Source: Mucilaginibacter sp. OK268
GTDB taxonomy: Bacteria; Bacteroidota; Bacteroidia; Sphingobacteriales; Sphingobacteriaceae
DNA: 64,000 nt
Direction: 5' to 3'
Assembly: GCF_900103125.1 (NCBI RefSeq)
Contig: NZ_FNJV01000002.1
Location: 434,001 to 498,000 of the forward strand
How positions within the stretch are numbered: position 1 is the first letter of the stretch; each line of letters begins with the position of its first letter. The notes under the pieces were generated by a model, which was not told the DNA's origin, made no database searches, and was given only the letters and a program-made list of their open reading frames with translations. The position numbers and the translations under genes were made by a program. Shown piece by piece: positions 41,301-49,903 of this stretch.

Positions 41301-41916
41301 GATTAGCGGCCTTGTGAGCCTCTACCCTGCGCCATAAAATAGGATGACACCAGGCCGGGTTACCACCCATAATATAAAAGCAATCGGCCAGTTCAATATC
41401 ATCATAACAAAGCGGCACGCTATCCTCGCCCAAAGCAATTTTGTACGCGGCTACCGCGCTACTCATACACAAGCGTGAGTTGGTATCCAGGTTATTACTG
41501 CCGATAAAACCCTTCATCAGTTTGTTAACTACATAGTACTCTTCGGTTAAGCATTGGCCCGAAGCATAAAACGCCACAGAATCTGGCCCGTACTTATCGA
41601 TGAAGGTTTTAAAAACGGCGGCAGTACGATCGAGCGCTTCATCCCAGCTTACCTGCTGCATGGGCATGCTTTTGTTGTAGCGCATTTGCGGGTAAAGCAA
41701 GCGGTCGCTTTTATCATTCACGGTATAGTGCAGGTTCATGCCTTTGCTGCACAGCATACCTTTATTTACCGGGTGATCCTTATCGCCCTGTAGTGTAACG
41801 CTGCCGTTTTTTTCTTTATTCAGCACAACGCCGCAACCCACCCCACAATAGCAGCAGGTAGAGGTTACGGCATTGGCGGTTAACCTGTTTTTTGATGATG
41901 ATGCTTTTACGCTCAT
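38380..41916 (-). CDS. nasC: Assimilatory nitrate reductase fused to NAD(P)H dehydrogenase and BFD domains
   Basis: 1178 residues. Residues 20-60: TCCYCGVGCG and GMLCSKG bind [4Fe-4S] (C21, C24, C28, C56). Then the Mo-bisMGD catalytic domain (CMSSAVAAYK, GGNPAWCHPILW) and the dinucleotide-binding domain (LTTGRIRDQWHTM). From about 713 an FAD/NAD(P)H domain like the N-terminus of NirB/NasB (IVVVGAGAGAYGFVKS, LATGSRASVP, VVIVGGGLLGLEMAASL). The end (about 1122-1172, LVCSCNNVG and GAGTGCGSCRPE) is a BFD-type [2Fe-2S] domain. It should reduce nitrate to nitrite with NAD(P)H in the cytoplasm as one chain, uniting NasC and NasB parts. It lies between the nitrate carrier (6 bp) and the rubredoxin fusion (7 bp). 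Confidence 0.92.
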   Translation of the reverse strand: MSVKASSSKNRLTANAVTSTCCYCGVGCGVVLNKEKNGSVTLQGDKDHPVNKGMLCSKGMNLHYTVNDKSDRLLYPQMRYNKSMPMQQVSWDEALDRTAAVFKTFIDKYGPDSVAFYASGQCLTEEYYVVNKLMKGFIGSNNLDTNSRLCMSSAVAAYKIALGEDSVPLCYDDIELADCFYIMGGNPAWCHPILWRRVEAHKAANPDTKIIVVDPRATDTCAIADLHLQINPGTDITLNHAIGRLLIENGDIDINFINNHAEGFEQYSAIVFEKTLTEAAQICGLSESSIRLAATYIGEAKGFITMWTMGLNQSAIGVNKNLSLINLNLITGHIGKPGSGPLSLTGQPNAMGGREVGGLSNMLPAHRNLGNPLHREEVQKFWGGTTIQPKPGLTATEMFEALNDGRLKAIWIMCTNPLTSLPNVRLAEEALKKAKFVVVQEISNKPETLAYADVILPAAAWAEKEGTMTNSERRISYLNKLIDPPGEALPDAEIICRFARKMGYKGFDFENPAAIYAEHVKLTAKTNIDISGLSYAVLKEQKTVQWPYKKKNPAKGTPRLFTDNIFYTPSTKAVISPVADTLTSEAPDDDYPFILTTGRIRDQWHTMSKTGKVNKLNQHYKQAFLEIHPDDAAALHLNEGDITVITSRRGEVRVQAKLSTQIKQGVVFLPMHWGKILNNDLNRANNVTSDRVDPISKEPDFKYCAVNLKRYKKPFQRIVVVGAGAGAYGFVKSYRELNPDDEITIFSKENHPFYNRVMLPDYISGEQSWEQLVKMKDSEEPAYNIKMLRGVSIEKVDRVNKQVTDSRGVKTSYDVLLLATGSRASVPKNVPSLPGIFTMRSRNDADGFTKHVSQGGHVVIVGGGLLGLEMAASLREIGMRITIVQRVSRFLNRQLDVLGSQLLAEEMADQGCDIYYDDEVQLFYGRSKLTGVGLKSGNKIDCDAMILAIGTTPNLEIAKDCGLECKRGVIVNERMQTSDPDIYAIGEIAEFEGTMYGITAAAEQQAEVMAKYMNGDIASYYKGTLFMNIIKIHGFDLCSIGLSECPDNQHYEEIVFIDKAKRYYKKCIIHEDRLVGTILIGDKSEFQEFRELIANKTELSEKRIQLLRSGNKAEPVLGKLVCSCNNVGSENIQNKIASGCNNLKDLCATTGAGTGCGSCRPEVKRLLEEMLKGEVLVK

Positions 41917-41922
41917 TATGTT

Positions 41923-43218
41923 TTATGCGATACTGCCCGCTATTACCGGGTCAGCTTCTGTACTGGGAACTGTTTGTTTATAAAAACGGGTAATAAAAAC
42001 AACTAAGGCCACCGCAATAACCGTGTAGCCGATATAGGTAAATGCCTGCACATAAGTAATAGAGTTTGACTTGAACAGGAAGCCGAACAACATCCCTCCA
42101 AAATTGCCACCAGCTCCTACTATGCCGCTCACTAAACCTACATTTTTGGTATTTACAAATGGCACAATGCCATAAGTAGCACCATTGGCCATTTTAAGGA
42201 AAAGCGCGAATGATAACATCGAAACGATAGCCGCCAGTAAGGTGCCCGATTGCGCGAATAATATCAACCCCAGGCCCTCAAACAATAGCACACCGGCCAA
42301 CAGCAAACCCTTGCCACGCATACCAAACTTACGACCAACCTTATCTGATACGATGCCACCCAATGCACGGGCAAACAGGTTCATAAAGCCGAATATGCCC
42401 GCCCAAAAACCGGCCTGGCTTTGAGACAGATGGAACGAATCGACAAAATGCAGGGAGGCCACGTTATCAAAAGTGATCTCCATACCAAAGCACATGGCGT
42501 AAGCCATGGTCAGGGCCCAGATGCGCCAATCGGCCAGTACACTCCAGTCGGTTTTAGATGATTTGCCTTGTGTATAACCAACTTCATCATAGTTGCCGTT
42601 AGGGGTATCCTTGGTATATTTATAATATAAGTAAGCGATAACCAGCATCATAACACCAGGTACTATCATGGCATAGCGCCAGGCTTCGGCCTTGGTATAG
42701 CCAAAACCTACTATGGCTGCAAATATTAAGGGCATCACCATATTGGTTACGCCGCCGCCCAGGTTGCCCCAACCACCGGTTACCGCGTTTGCCGTACCTT
42801 TTAACTGTGGTGCAAACATCATTGAGGTATGAAACTGCGTGATCACAAACGAAGCGCCGATAATACCGATAGCCAATCTGAACAATAAAAAGGTAGTATA
42901 ATCATGTGCCAGGCCTACAAAAAATACGGGCAGCGAGCCTACCAGCAACAGCCTGATGGCGGTTTTACGCGGCCCCCAGGTATCGCAAAGCTTGCCTATA
43001 ATGAGGCGTGCAATAATGGTTGCCGATACCGAGGCGATGATGATATTGCCTACCTGACCTTTAGTTAAATGCAGTTCGGTACGGATGGTGGGCATCAGTG
43101 GAGCCAGGCCAAACCAGCCGAAAAAGCACACAAAAAACATGAGCCAGGTAATGTGGAACGTGCGCATTTGCACGCCTTTTACTGAGAATATATTGAGTTT
43201 AGTCAGTTGATTTTCCAT
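41923..43218 (-). CDS. Nitrate/nitrite MFS transporter (NarK/NasA type)
   Basis: Inner-membrane carrier of 431 residues and about 12 helices. Nitrate-porter features: GWFGLAPLMPTIRTEL, the first nitrate signature around AVTGGWGNLGGGVTNMVMP and the second GIVGAGGNFGGMLFGF, with conserved glycine-rich helices and the Arg of RLAIG. Genes follow in the order porin, transporter, reductase, so import of nitrate for assimilation is the clear role. Spacing to the porin gene is 24 bp. Confidence 0.93.
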   Translation of the reverse strand: MENQLTKLNIFSVKGVQMRTFHITWLMFFVCFFGWFGLAPLMPTIRTELHLTKGQVGNIIIASVSATIIARLIIGKLCDTWGPRKTAIRLLLVGSLPVFFVGLAHDYTTFLLFRLAIGIIGASFVITQFHTSMMFAPQLKGTANAVTGGWGNLGGGVTNMVMPLIFAAIVGFGYTKAEAWRYAMIVPGVMMLVIAYLYYKYTKDTPNGNYDEVGYTQGKSSKTDWSVLADWRIWALTMAYAMCFGMEITFDNVASLHFVDSFHLSQSQAGFWAGIFGFMNLFARALGGIVSDKVGRKFGMRGKGLLLAGVLLFEGLGLILFAQSGTLLAAIVSMLSFALFLKMANGATYGIVPFVNTKNVGLVSGIVGAGGNFGGMLFGFLFKSNSITYVQAFTYIGYTVIAVALVVFITRFYKQTVPSTEADPVIAGSIA

Positions 43219-43242
43219 AATTCTGAATTTTAAAAGCAGGGG

Positions 43243-44784
43243 TTATTTATTTAAAAATTCGGGTTTAATGTTAAGCTGCAGGTAGGCCCATACTGGTTTT
43301 AAATTAGCGGTGCCGGGTGTGATATTTTTGGCGTATTCCATACTGCGGGTAGCCGCCATGTAGGAAAAGCCAAGGTCGATCCCTGTAAACTTATTGAGTT
43401 TATAGCCGGTAGTGAGGTCAAACTCGGTACCCAGATATTTACTTACCGGGTTGCCGTTAATGTCTTTCTGGTCTTTAGCCAGCATAAAATAGTGGTTGGC
43501 CAGTTCCGTAGTAAACCTGCTGTTTGATGAGGTATACTTTATTTTTAAATACGGATTACTCAAACCACCCGTTGGCGAACCACTTACCGCGTAAAAATAA
43601 TCCATGTATCCCCAAAACTTATGAGGCGTGCCATATAGGGGATCAAAGCGATGATTGGTTTTTGACGTAGAAAATGCATCGTTACCGGATAGATAATCCC
43701 AACCAGCCGTATAGCTTAACACATTGGGTTTATAGGCCACCGAAGCCGTAAAAGTATACGCGCTTAATTCCGATCCATCACGGTCATGACCGCCCTGGTA
43801 GTAAAACCCGCCGGTTAATGCCAGCTGATTTTTATCGCCAAAGGCCGGATTGATTAACAGACCGGTAGTATAACGGGTATTTACACCAGTTTGATTAAAA
43901 CGCTTACCATACACATAACCAACATCGGTACCCGAAGTATTTTTAACCGAATCCAGTATGTATTTACTAAATTGATCGGCCAGGAACAAGCCTGATATTT
44001 TGGTTTTACTGAACTTTTTGGCCACATATAGATACTCCAAGGCCTTATAGTTTTGAGTGGCCGCATTACTGCCGGGAGAGTTTAAATAAGCGGGGCTGCC
44101 ATTTTTAGCGCTCAGTCCGGCACTGTTAACAAGCGGGATCAGGTTTGCCGGAGTATTGACCAGGTTACCCTTACTGTCTTTTACTGTAGCTGGGATATTT
44201 GCAGGGGTATAAAAGGTGCCATTATAATTAATAGCATCGGAGTTTTGATTAAATGCCGCGCCAAGATCAAGCTGCCAGCCATTTTGCAATAATTTTAATA
44301 CGATGGCATCGTGGCGCCGCCCCTGTTGTGTCCAATCCAGGTTACCCAGCAAGCGTTCATCATCATAAACCAGTTCCTGCCGCCCGGCTTTGATGGCAAA
44401 ATAATCAACTGGGGAGATCTTAAAGGAAGTGTCTTTTTTGTTGGATAAAATAATTTCGGCCCAGGCTTCATGCAAACTTAATTTATTGCCATCAGCAGGG
44501 GTTATGGTAGATGCATCCTGGCCCCATAGCCTGACATCCTGAACCGAGGTGTGAAAAATAAGTTTGCTCGATTTATAATCAAGCGTTAAACGCGTTCGCT
44601 GGGAAACAAACGCTGCATCTTTGTACCCGGTGGTTTGCAGGGTACCGTACCCATCCCTGAATTCGCCCCTGGTACGTAACTGCCCCGCGAACGATAGCTG
44701 TGCATTTGCATTTAAAGAAGAGAAGCAAACAATAATAAATGCAATAGCAGGAATAGTGTATTGGTTTAATACATTTTTGTACAT
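43243..44784 (-). CDS. AlgE-like outer membrane porin (alginate-export family)
   Basis: 513 residues; signal peptide (AIAFIIVCFSSLNANAQ) then LSFAGQLRTRGEFRDGY, the usual first strand of alginate-export-type 18-stranded barrels, with many alternating strands and RTRLTLDYKSSKLIFHTSVQD, and a C-terminal WAYLQLNIKPEFL strand. Members in nitrate clusters of Bacteroidota probably let nitrate across the outer membrane; alginate export itself is unlikely here. First gene of the operon that ends with the rubredoxin fusion. Confidence 0.8.
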   Translation of the reverse strand: MYKNVLNQYTIPAIAFIIVCFSSLNANAQLSFAGQLRTRGEFRDGYGTLQTTGYKDAAFVSQRTRLTLDYKSSKLIFHTSVQDVRLWGQDASTITPADGNKLSLHEAWAEIILSNKKDTSFKISPVDYFAIKAGRQELVYDDERLLGNLDWTQQGRRHDAIVLKLLQNGWQLDLGAAFNQNSDAINYNGTFYTPANIPATVKDSKGNLVNTPANLIPLVNSAGLSAKNGSPAYLNSPGSNAATQNYKALEYLYVAKKFSKTKISGLFLADQFSKYILDSVKNTSGTDVGYVYGKRFNQTGVNTRYTTGLLINPAFGDKNQLALTGGFYYQGGHDRDGSELSAYTFTASVAYKPNVLSYTAGWDYLSGNDAFSTSKTNHRFDPLYGTPHKFWGYMDYFYAVSGSPTGGLSNPYLKIKYTSSNSRFTTELANHYFMLAKDQKDINGNPVSKYLGTEFDLTTGYKLNKFTGIDLGFSYMAATRSMEYAKNITPGTANLKPVWAYLQLNIKPEFLNK

Positions 44785-44827
44785 TTGAGATAGTTTTTTA
44801 TTTGTTAAAGCAATGAAAACTGTTTAA

Positions 44828-44866
44828 CCCTGTCTGGGAATGCGACCTCCCGGCAGGGCTTTTTTA
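44828..44866 (+). terminator. Plus-strand terminator-like hairpin in the porin leader
   Basis: CCCTG-CTGGGA (44828-44839, one bulged T) pairs with TCCCGGCAGGG (44848-44858), loop of 8, followed by CTTTTTT. It points in the plus direction though no plus gene precedes it, and lies in the 5' leader of the porin gene. Either it stops antisense reading into the leader or it is a leader structure. Confidence 0.45.
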
Positions 44867-44991
44867 TGTTTTGTATTTAAATGTTTATATCCATAGGCAT
44901 TTAATTTTTTAATTCTTTTCTTTTAAGCTTTTTATTGTCATAAATATATCCAAATTGATGTTATGTATCAATTTATGCAATGTTATTTTAT

Positions 44992-45019
44992 AATTTTTAT
45001 GATTTAAATCATAAAAATT
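44992..45019. promoter_or_regulatory. 28-bp palindrome with FNR-type core
   Basis: Positions 44992-45019 read the same on both strands; the centre is ATGATTTAAATCAT (44999-45012), that is TGAT-N4-ATCA, the spacing of FNR/CRP boxes. It sits 208 bp before the porin gene and 268 bp before the crp/fnr gene, and matches the box at 49074. Confidence 0.6.
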
Positions 45020-45286
45020 CATTTTTTTATCAAATCATTAATTTCACATCACTTAAAAACGATGTAAATAACATTTTCGTAATAAAAAATTCATCTTTAA
45101 TCAATTTTAATTGACCATAATTTATTTAACATCAAATTATTTGTTGATTTTTCGATTTTATTTTTCTAAATTTTATAAAAATGTTACAAATTGTGACATT
45201 TATCATGTTATTAAGACACATGATTTATGGTAATTATTAATTAGCATTGCAAATACTGTTATTTATATAGAATAAAATAGGCATAA

Positions 45287-45985
45287 ATGAAAAAAGGTCA
45301 AAATATTTGTGATGTAGAGAGCTGTTTTTTATGTAAAAACAGCTTAGAAGAGTGGAAGCCGGCAATTTCGGCACATAAAACCACCTACAAAGTAAAAAAG
45401 GGTGAGGTTATTTTTAAAGAGGGCGATCCGGTAACGGGGATCTACTTTGTTAATTCCGGCTGTATAAAAGTTTATAAAAAATGGGACAAGGATAAAGAAC
45501 TGATCGTACGCTTTGCCCGGGAAGGCTCCCTTTTCGGGCATCGAGGTTTAGGCAAGGGGGGCTTTTATCCCATATCAGCGGCAGCGCTACAACCAACGGT
45601 TGTTTGTTATGTAGATATAGCTTTTTTTGAAGCAACCTTAAAAGTAAACTCCGGTTTCACTTACCAATTACTCATGTTCCTGACAGAAGAATTGAAACAA
45701 TCGGAACGAAAAATGCGCAACCTGGCGCATATGCCTGTAAAAGGGCGTGTTGCAGAAGCATTAATATCTTTACAAAATCAGTTTGGAATTACCCCAGACG
45801 GCTTTATCAACATCGACCTGAGCCGGCAGGACCTGGCCTCGTACGCCGGGGCCACCTACGAAACCGTATTCCGGATGATGAACGAACTTGTTAATGAAAA
45901 ACTGATCGATCTATCGGGCAAAAGCATCCGCCTCCTTAATCGCGATGAACTTTTAAAACTGGCGCAGGATATTGTTTTTCTTTAA
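45287..45985 (+). CDS. Crp/Fnr family transcriptional regulator with N-terminal cysteines
   Basis: 232 residues. Cyclic-nucleotide-binding type beta-roll (KVKKGEVIFKEGDPVTGIYF), dimer helix (KMRNLAHMPVKGRVAEALI) and a winged helix-turn-helix (LSRQDLASYAGATYETVFRM, where ETVFR is the recognition helix). The N-terminus has three cysteines (C8, C13, C16 in ICDVESCFLCKNS), plus C59 and C107. A cluster here recalls FNR, so an Fe-S sensor for oxygen or nitric oxide is possible. It stands inside the nitrate cluster, converging on nirD with 6 bp between stops. It is the best candidate to bind the two ATGAT-N4-ATCAT boxes. Confidence 0.9.
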   Translation: MKKGQNICDVESCFLCKNSLEEWKPAISAHKTTYKVKKGEVIFKEGDPVTGIYFVNSGCIKVYKKWDKDKELIVRFAREGSLFGHRGLGKGGFYPISAAALQPTVVCYVDIAFFEATLKVNSGFTYQLLMFLTEELKQSERKMRNLAHMPVKGRVAEALISLQNQFGITPDGFINIDLSRQDLASYAGATYETVFRMMNELVNEKLIDLSGKSIRLLNRDELLKLAQDIVFL

Positions 45986-45991
45986 ATCAAA

Positions 45992-46348
45992 CTAAACCAT
46001 ACCGATATAAACCTTCCCGTTCTCTACCTTTACGGGATAGGTTTTAATCTGATAATCGTCACCCGTTAAACACTCTCCCGTTAAAAGCGAGAAAGATTTT
46101 TTATGAAACGGGCAGGCAACCTTCGGGTTGCAATCATCGCCGGTACTGCCTATCATGCCACGCGAAAGCACCATCTGCTGCTTGTGCGGACAAAGATTTT
46201 GCGTGGCATACCACTCCCCCCGCCGTGAAAAATTGTACAATGCTATTTGCTCATCGCCATGTTTTACACAGGCGCCCCCGTTTTCGGGAACATCATCTGT
46301 GTAACAAGCTAAAATCCATTCAATATCTATCGTAGTTGTAGTTTCCAT
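45992..46348 (-). CDS. nirD: Nitrite reductase small subunit (Rieske)
   Basis: 118 residues. Rieske-type [2Fe-2S] site: NLCPHKQQMVLSRGM (C53, H55) and VACPFHKKSFSLLTGE (C79, H82). It is the small subunit of the NAD(P)H assimilatory nitrite reductase and follows nirB by 37 bp. Length is normal for NirD. Confidence 0.93.
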   Translation of the reverse strand: METTTTIDIEWILACYTDDVPENGGACVKHGDEQIALYNFSRRGEWYATQNLCPHKQQMVLSRGMIGSTGDDCNPKVACPFHKKSFSLLTGECLTGDDYQIKTYPVKVENGKVYIGMV

Positions 46349-46385
46349 GTTGTGTTTTCTTTTAATCTGTTTACAGTTATAAGTT

Positions 46386-48875
46386 TTACCACTTTGCTTT
46401 CACCTGCTCGCGCATGGCTTCAAATTTCACCGAAGGATCTTTCTCCTCCGGAGCATTCACAAAATGAGCAAAGCGCTTACGCAAAGCGGGATTTTCCACC
46501 ACTTCTTTCCATTCGCAGTGATAGGTATCCACCAGTTGCTGCATTTCCTCATCCAGTTTTTCGGCAATACCCAAACTATCGTTGATCACTACATTTTTCA
46601 GGTAACTCATACCGCCATCCATTTTATTTAGCCAGGTTGCGGTACGGGTTAGCGGATCGGCGGTTTTAATGTAAAACATCAGGAACCTATCAATATATTT
46701 AATACAGGTTGCATTATCAACATCGGTAGCCAGCAATTGGGCATGTTGCGGTTTGGACCCACCATTGCCACACACATACAGATTCCAGCCTTTTTCGGTA
46801 GCGATAATGCCAAAATCTTTTGACTGCGCTTCGGCACATTCGCGAATACAACCACTCACACCACCTTTTATTTTATGCGGTGCGCGGATGCCTTTATACC
46901 GCTCTTCAATTTCAATGGCGAAGGATACACTATCATGCAGTCCAAACCGGCACCAGGTACTGCCTACACAACTTTTAACCGTACGCAACGCTTTACCGTA
47001 GGCATGCCCGCTCTCGAAACCAGCATCAATTAACTCCTCCCAGATCTCGGGCAGATCATTCACATGTGCGCCAAACATATCTATACGCTGACCGCCTGTT
47101 ATTTTGGTATAAAGACTATATTTTTTTGCCACCTGCCCAATCACGATCAGCCTATCAGGAGTGATCTCCCCCCCGGGAATACGCGGCACTACCGAATAAG
47201 TACCACCCTTTTGTATATTGGCCAGATACCGGTCATTACTATCCTGAATGGTATCCTGCTTTACGATCACATCATTCCATAAACTCGACAGGATACTGGC
47301 TACTACCGGTTTACAAACCTCGCAGCCATCACCTTTACCAAAATGATCCAATACCAGGTCGTAGTTTTTAACCTTGTTTATTTTAACCAGGTCAAACAAT
47401 TCCTGGCGGGAGTATTCAAAATGCTCACAGATTACATTTTTAACATACTGACCATTCGCCTTCATTGTACCAGCGATCAGGTCTTTCACCAATGGCACAC
47501 AACCACCGCAACCCGTACCTGCTTTAGTACATTTCTTGATATCATCAACACCACAAGCCCCATCATTCACTACCGAACAAATAGCCGACTTACTCACCGC
47601 CTCGCAAGAGCAGATCAGCGCATCATCGGGTAGACTCATAACACCTGCACCTTCGTTAGCTTCGGCACCCCTGGAGCCCAGTATCAGATCTTCAGGATTG
47701 GGTGGCAGGGCAATTTTATTATTAACGGTTTGCAGCAGCATATTATAGGCATCAGCATCGCCAATTAAAATACCACCTAACAGATACTTACCATCATTAC
47801 TGATATTAATACGCTTGTATACTCCCTTGTGCGTATCTTCAAATACGATGGTACGGCAATCGGGCTCGGTAATAAATGCATCGCCAAAACTGGCTACATC
47901 AACACCGATCAGCTTGAGCTTGGTACTCATATCATAGCCATAAAAACCCTTTTCATTACCCGACAGATAAGAGGCAACCACATCGGCCATTTCATAACCG
48001 GGAGCAACAAGGCCATATATCATACCTTCATAAAGAGCGCACTCACCTATAGCGAAAATACACTCATCACTGGTTTGCATTTTTTCATTAACTATAATAC
48101 CGCCGCGGGTGCCAGTATGCAAACCCGCCAGCTTAGCCAGTTCATCACGTGGCCTGATACCTGCAGATATCACCATCATATCGATGGGTAAACTGCTATC
48201 ATCATTAAACTTTAGCGCTTCAATTTTGTGATCACCAACGAAGGCTGCAGTATTTTTATTGAGATGAATATTTAGGCCCAGGCTTTTTAATTTGGATAAC
48301 AGCATGCCACTACCCGCAGAATCTATTTGCCGCGGCATCAAACGGGGAGCAAACTCAATCACATGCGTTTCTTCTATACCGAGATCTATCAAAGCTTTTG
48401 CCGCTTCGAGTCCCAACAATCCACCACCCATTACTGCGCCCACCCGGGCATTCACAGCGTAGTTTTTGATCAGATCGAGGTCATCAATGGTACGGTAAAC
48501 AAACACACCCTCTTTCTCGACACCAGGAATATCGGGCACAAAAGCCGATGAACCGGTAGCCAGCACCAGGTAATCATATTTTACGGTGAAGCCTTTTAGA
48601 GAATGAACTGTTTTTTCGGCGCGGTTTATTTCCTGAACAGGATCATTAAGATGTAACTTTATGCCATTATTAACATACCATGCAGATGAAGATAGCGATA
48701 GGTCATCTGCTGATTTACCGTTGAAATATTCGCTGAGGTGAACCCTGTCATAAGCAATGCGGGCCTCTTCGCCAAAAACAATGATATTGAAATGTGATGA
48801 TTTGGCTAATAGTTTTTCACAAAACTTATAACCTACCATTCCATTGCCAACAACTACGATGGTTGGTTGAAACAT
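46386..48875 (-). CDS. nirB: NAD(P)H nitrite reductase large subunit
   Basis: 829 residues. Order: FAD/NAD(P)H-binding region 1-310 (IVVVGNGMVGYKFCEKL, LVLATGSSAFVPD, GAVMGGGLLGLEAAKAL), BFD-type [2Fe-2S] domain (ICSCEAVSKSAICS, AGTGCGGCVPLVKDL, about 420-475), a second Cys-rich stretch (CEVCKPVV), ferredoxin-like half domain (MFGAHVNDLPEI) and the siroheme/[4Fe-4S] site CVGSTWCRFG and GGVSGCIRECAEAQ (C-x5-C and C-x3-C). It reduces nitrite to ammonium in the cytoplasm. An FNR-type box lies between it and cobA. Confidence 0.96.
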   Translation of the reverse strand: MFQPTIVVVGNGMVGYKFCEKLLAKSSHFNIIVFGEEARIAYDRVHLSEYFNGKSADDLSLSSSAWYVNNGIKLHLNDPVQEINRAEKTVHSLKGFTVKYDYLVLATGSSAFVPDIPGVEKEGVFVYRTIDDLDLIKNYAVNARVGAVMGGGLLGLEAAKALIDLGIEETHVIEFAPRLMPRQIDSAGSGMLLSKLKSLGLNIHLNKNTAAFVGDHKIEALKFNDDSSLPIDMMVISAGIRPRDELAKLAGLHTGTRGGIIVNEKMQTSDECIFAIGECALYEGMIYGLVAPGYEMADVVASYLSGNEKGFYGYDMSTKLKLIGVDVASFGDAFITEPDCRTIVFEDTHKGVYKRINISNDGKYLLGGILIGDADAYNMLLQTVNNKIALPPNPEDLILGSRGAEANEGAGVMSLPDDALICSCEAVSKSAICSVVNDGACGVDDIKKCTKAGTGCGGCVPLVKDLIAGTMKANGQYVKNVICEHFEYSRQELFDLVKINKVKNYDLVLDHFGKGDGCEVCKPVVASILSSLWNDVIVKQDTIQDSNDRYLANIQKGGTYSVVPRIPGGEITPDRLIVIGQVAKKYSLYTKITGGQRIDMFGAHVNDLPEIWEELIDAGFESGHAYGKALRTVKSCVGSTWCRFGLHDSVSFAIEIEERYKGIRAPHKIKGGVSGCIRECAEAQSKDFGIIATEKGWNLYVCGNGGSKPQHAQLLATDVDNATCIKYIDRFLMFYIKTADPLTRTATWLNKMDGGMSYLKNVVINDSLGIAEKLDEEMQQLVDTYHCEWKEVVENPALRKRFAHFVNAPEEKDPSVKFEAMREQVKAKW

Positions 48876-49073
48876 ACCTTTATTTTTTAAATGTTAAAGC
48901 AAAAACTGTATTTATAATGCATTATAGTTGCGACCTTAAAGCATTACAATAACAATATTAACTAATTAATTCAGAATTTCAATTTTTTAGAACAATAAAA
49001 AATTGAAATTCGATCATTTTTATGATATTTATAATAATTTAATGATTAACAACTTAATTATTTACACTTTTTT

Positions 49074-49087
49074 ATGATAATTATCAT
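49074..49087. promoter_or_regulatory. FNR-type palindrome between nirB and cobA
   Basis: ATGATAATTATCAT is a perfect 14-bp palindrome with the TGAT-N4-ATCA arrangement, 57 bp before the cobA start and 199 bp before nirB. It matches the core at 44999-45012. An inverted arrangement, ATCATTTTTATGAT, lies nearby at about 49014-49027. Confidence 0.6.
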
Positions 49088-49143
49088 TTTTTAGTGACTT
49101 AAATTGATTATTATTGGTGACAATTCAATTTCTAATTGAAAAC

Positions 49144-49881
49144 ATGAAACAAAATACTCCAATTCCAGAATTATTTGTACTGGGTGCCGGCCCCGGAGAT
49201 CCGGAACTGATTACCGTGAAGGGATATAAAATTTTACAGCAGGCCGATGTTATATTATATGACAACCTGGCCAACAAAGCACTATTAGATATAGCCAAAC
49301 CCGATTGCGAAAAAATTTATGTAGGCAAACATCCTTATGGTAGTTATACCCCGCAGGAAACCATCCACGAGATGATAAAACATTATGCCTTTACTAAAGG
49401 AAGTGTTGTAAGACTAAAAGGCGGCGATCCTTTTATATTTGGTCGTGGTTTTGAAGAGATCGTATATGCCCGGGAGCAGGGCATCAAAACCCACTACATT
49501 CCCGGTATTACCAGTATACAAGCTTCGGGTTTTTTAGACATACCACTAACCCACAGGGCCATGAGCGAAGGGGTATGGATCATTACCGGCACTAAAAAAG
49601 ACGGATCATTATCTGCCGATCTGAAACTGGCCATGCAAAGCAACGCTACCGTAGCCATTTATATGGGTATGAAACAAGTAGATGCCATTGCCCAAACCTA
49701 TATATCCGAAGGAAGGGGTGATACACCCGCGGCAATAATACAGCATGCCTCATTGCCACAGCAAAAAGTAGCCAGGGGTTTGGTTAAGGACCTGCGCGAA
49801 ATGACAGACTCACATCAACTAACCCATCCGGCCATTATTATTATAGGCGAGGTTGCGGGTCTAAGTATTGAACATTTATAA
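49144..49881 (+). CDS. cobA: Uroporphyrinogen-III C-methyltransferase
   Basis: 245 residues from the ATG at 49144 (MKQNTPIPELF); an upstream TTG at 49114 would be an unlikely start. SUMT motifs: LVGAGPGD-type FVLGAGPGDPELITVKG, VILYDNL, VRLKGGDPFIFGRG, YIPGITS, and PLTHRAMS with VWIITGTK. It makes precorrin-2 from uroporphyrinogen III with SAM, the first step to siroheme, needed by NirB next to it across the divergent promoter. Confidence 0.95.
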   Translation: MKQNTPIPELFVLGAGPGDPELITVKGYKILQQADVILYDNLANKALLDIAKPDCEKIYVGKHPYGSYTPQETIHEMIKHYAFTKGSVVRLKGGDPFIFGRGFEEIVYAREQGIKTHYIPGITSIQASGFLDIPLTHRAMSEGVWIITGTKKDGSLSADLKLAMQSNATVAIYMGMKQVDAIAQTYISEGRGDTPAAIIQHASLPQQKVARGLVKDLREMTDSHQLTHPAIIIIGEVAGLSIEHL

Positions 49882-49903
49882 TTACGATAAAGATAAAGTT
49901 GAT

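Larger units (their letters stand above)
44785..45286. other. Divergent regulatory region of the nitrate cluster
   Basis: 502 bp, very AT-rich, no gene. It separates the porin operon (minus) from the crp/fnr gene (plus). It holds a hairpin with a T run at 44828-44866, a 28-bp perfect palindrome with an FNR-type core at 44992-45019, and an inverted pair ATCATGT/ACATGAT near 45203-45227. Confidence 0.6.
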
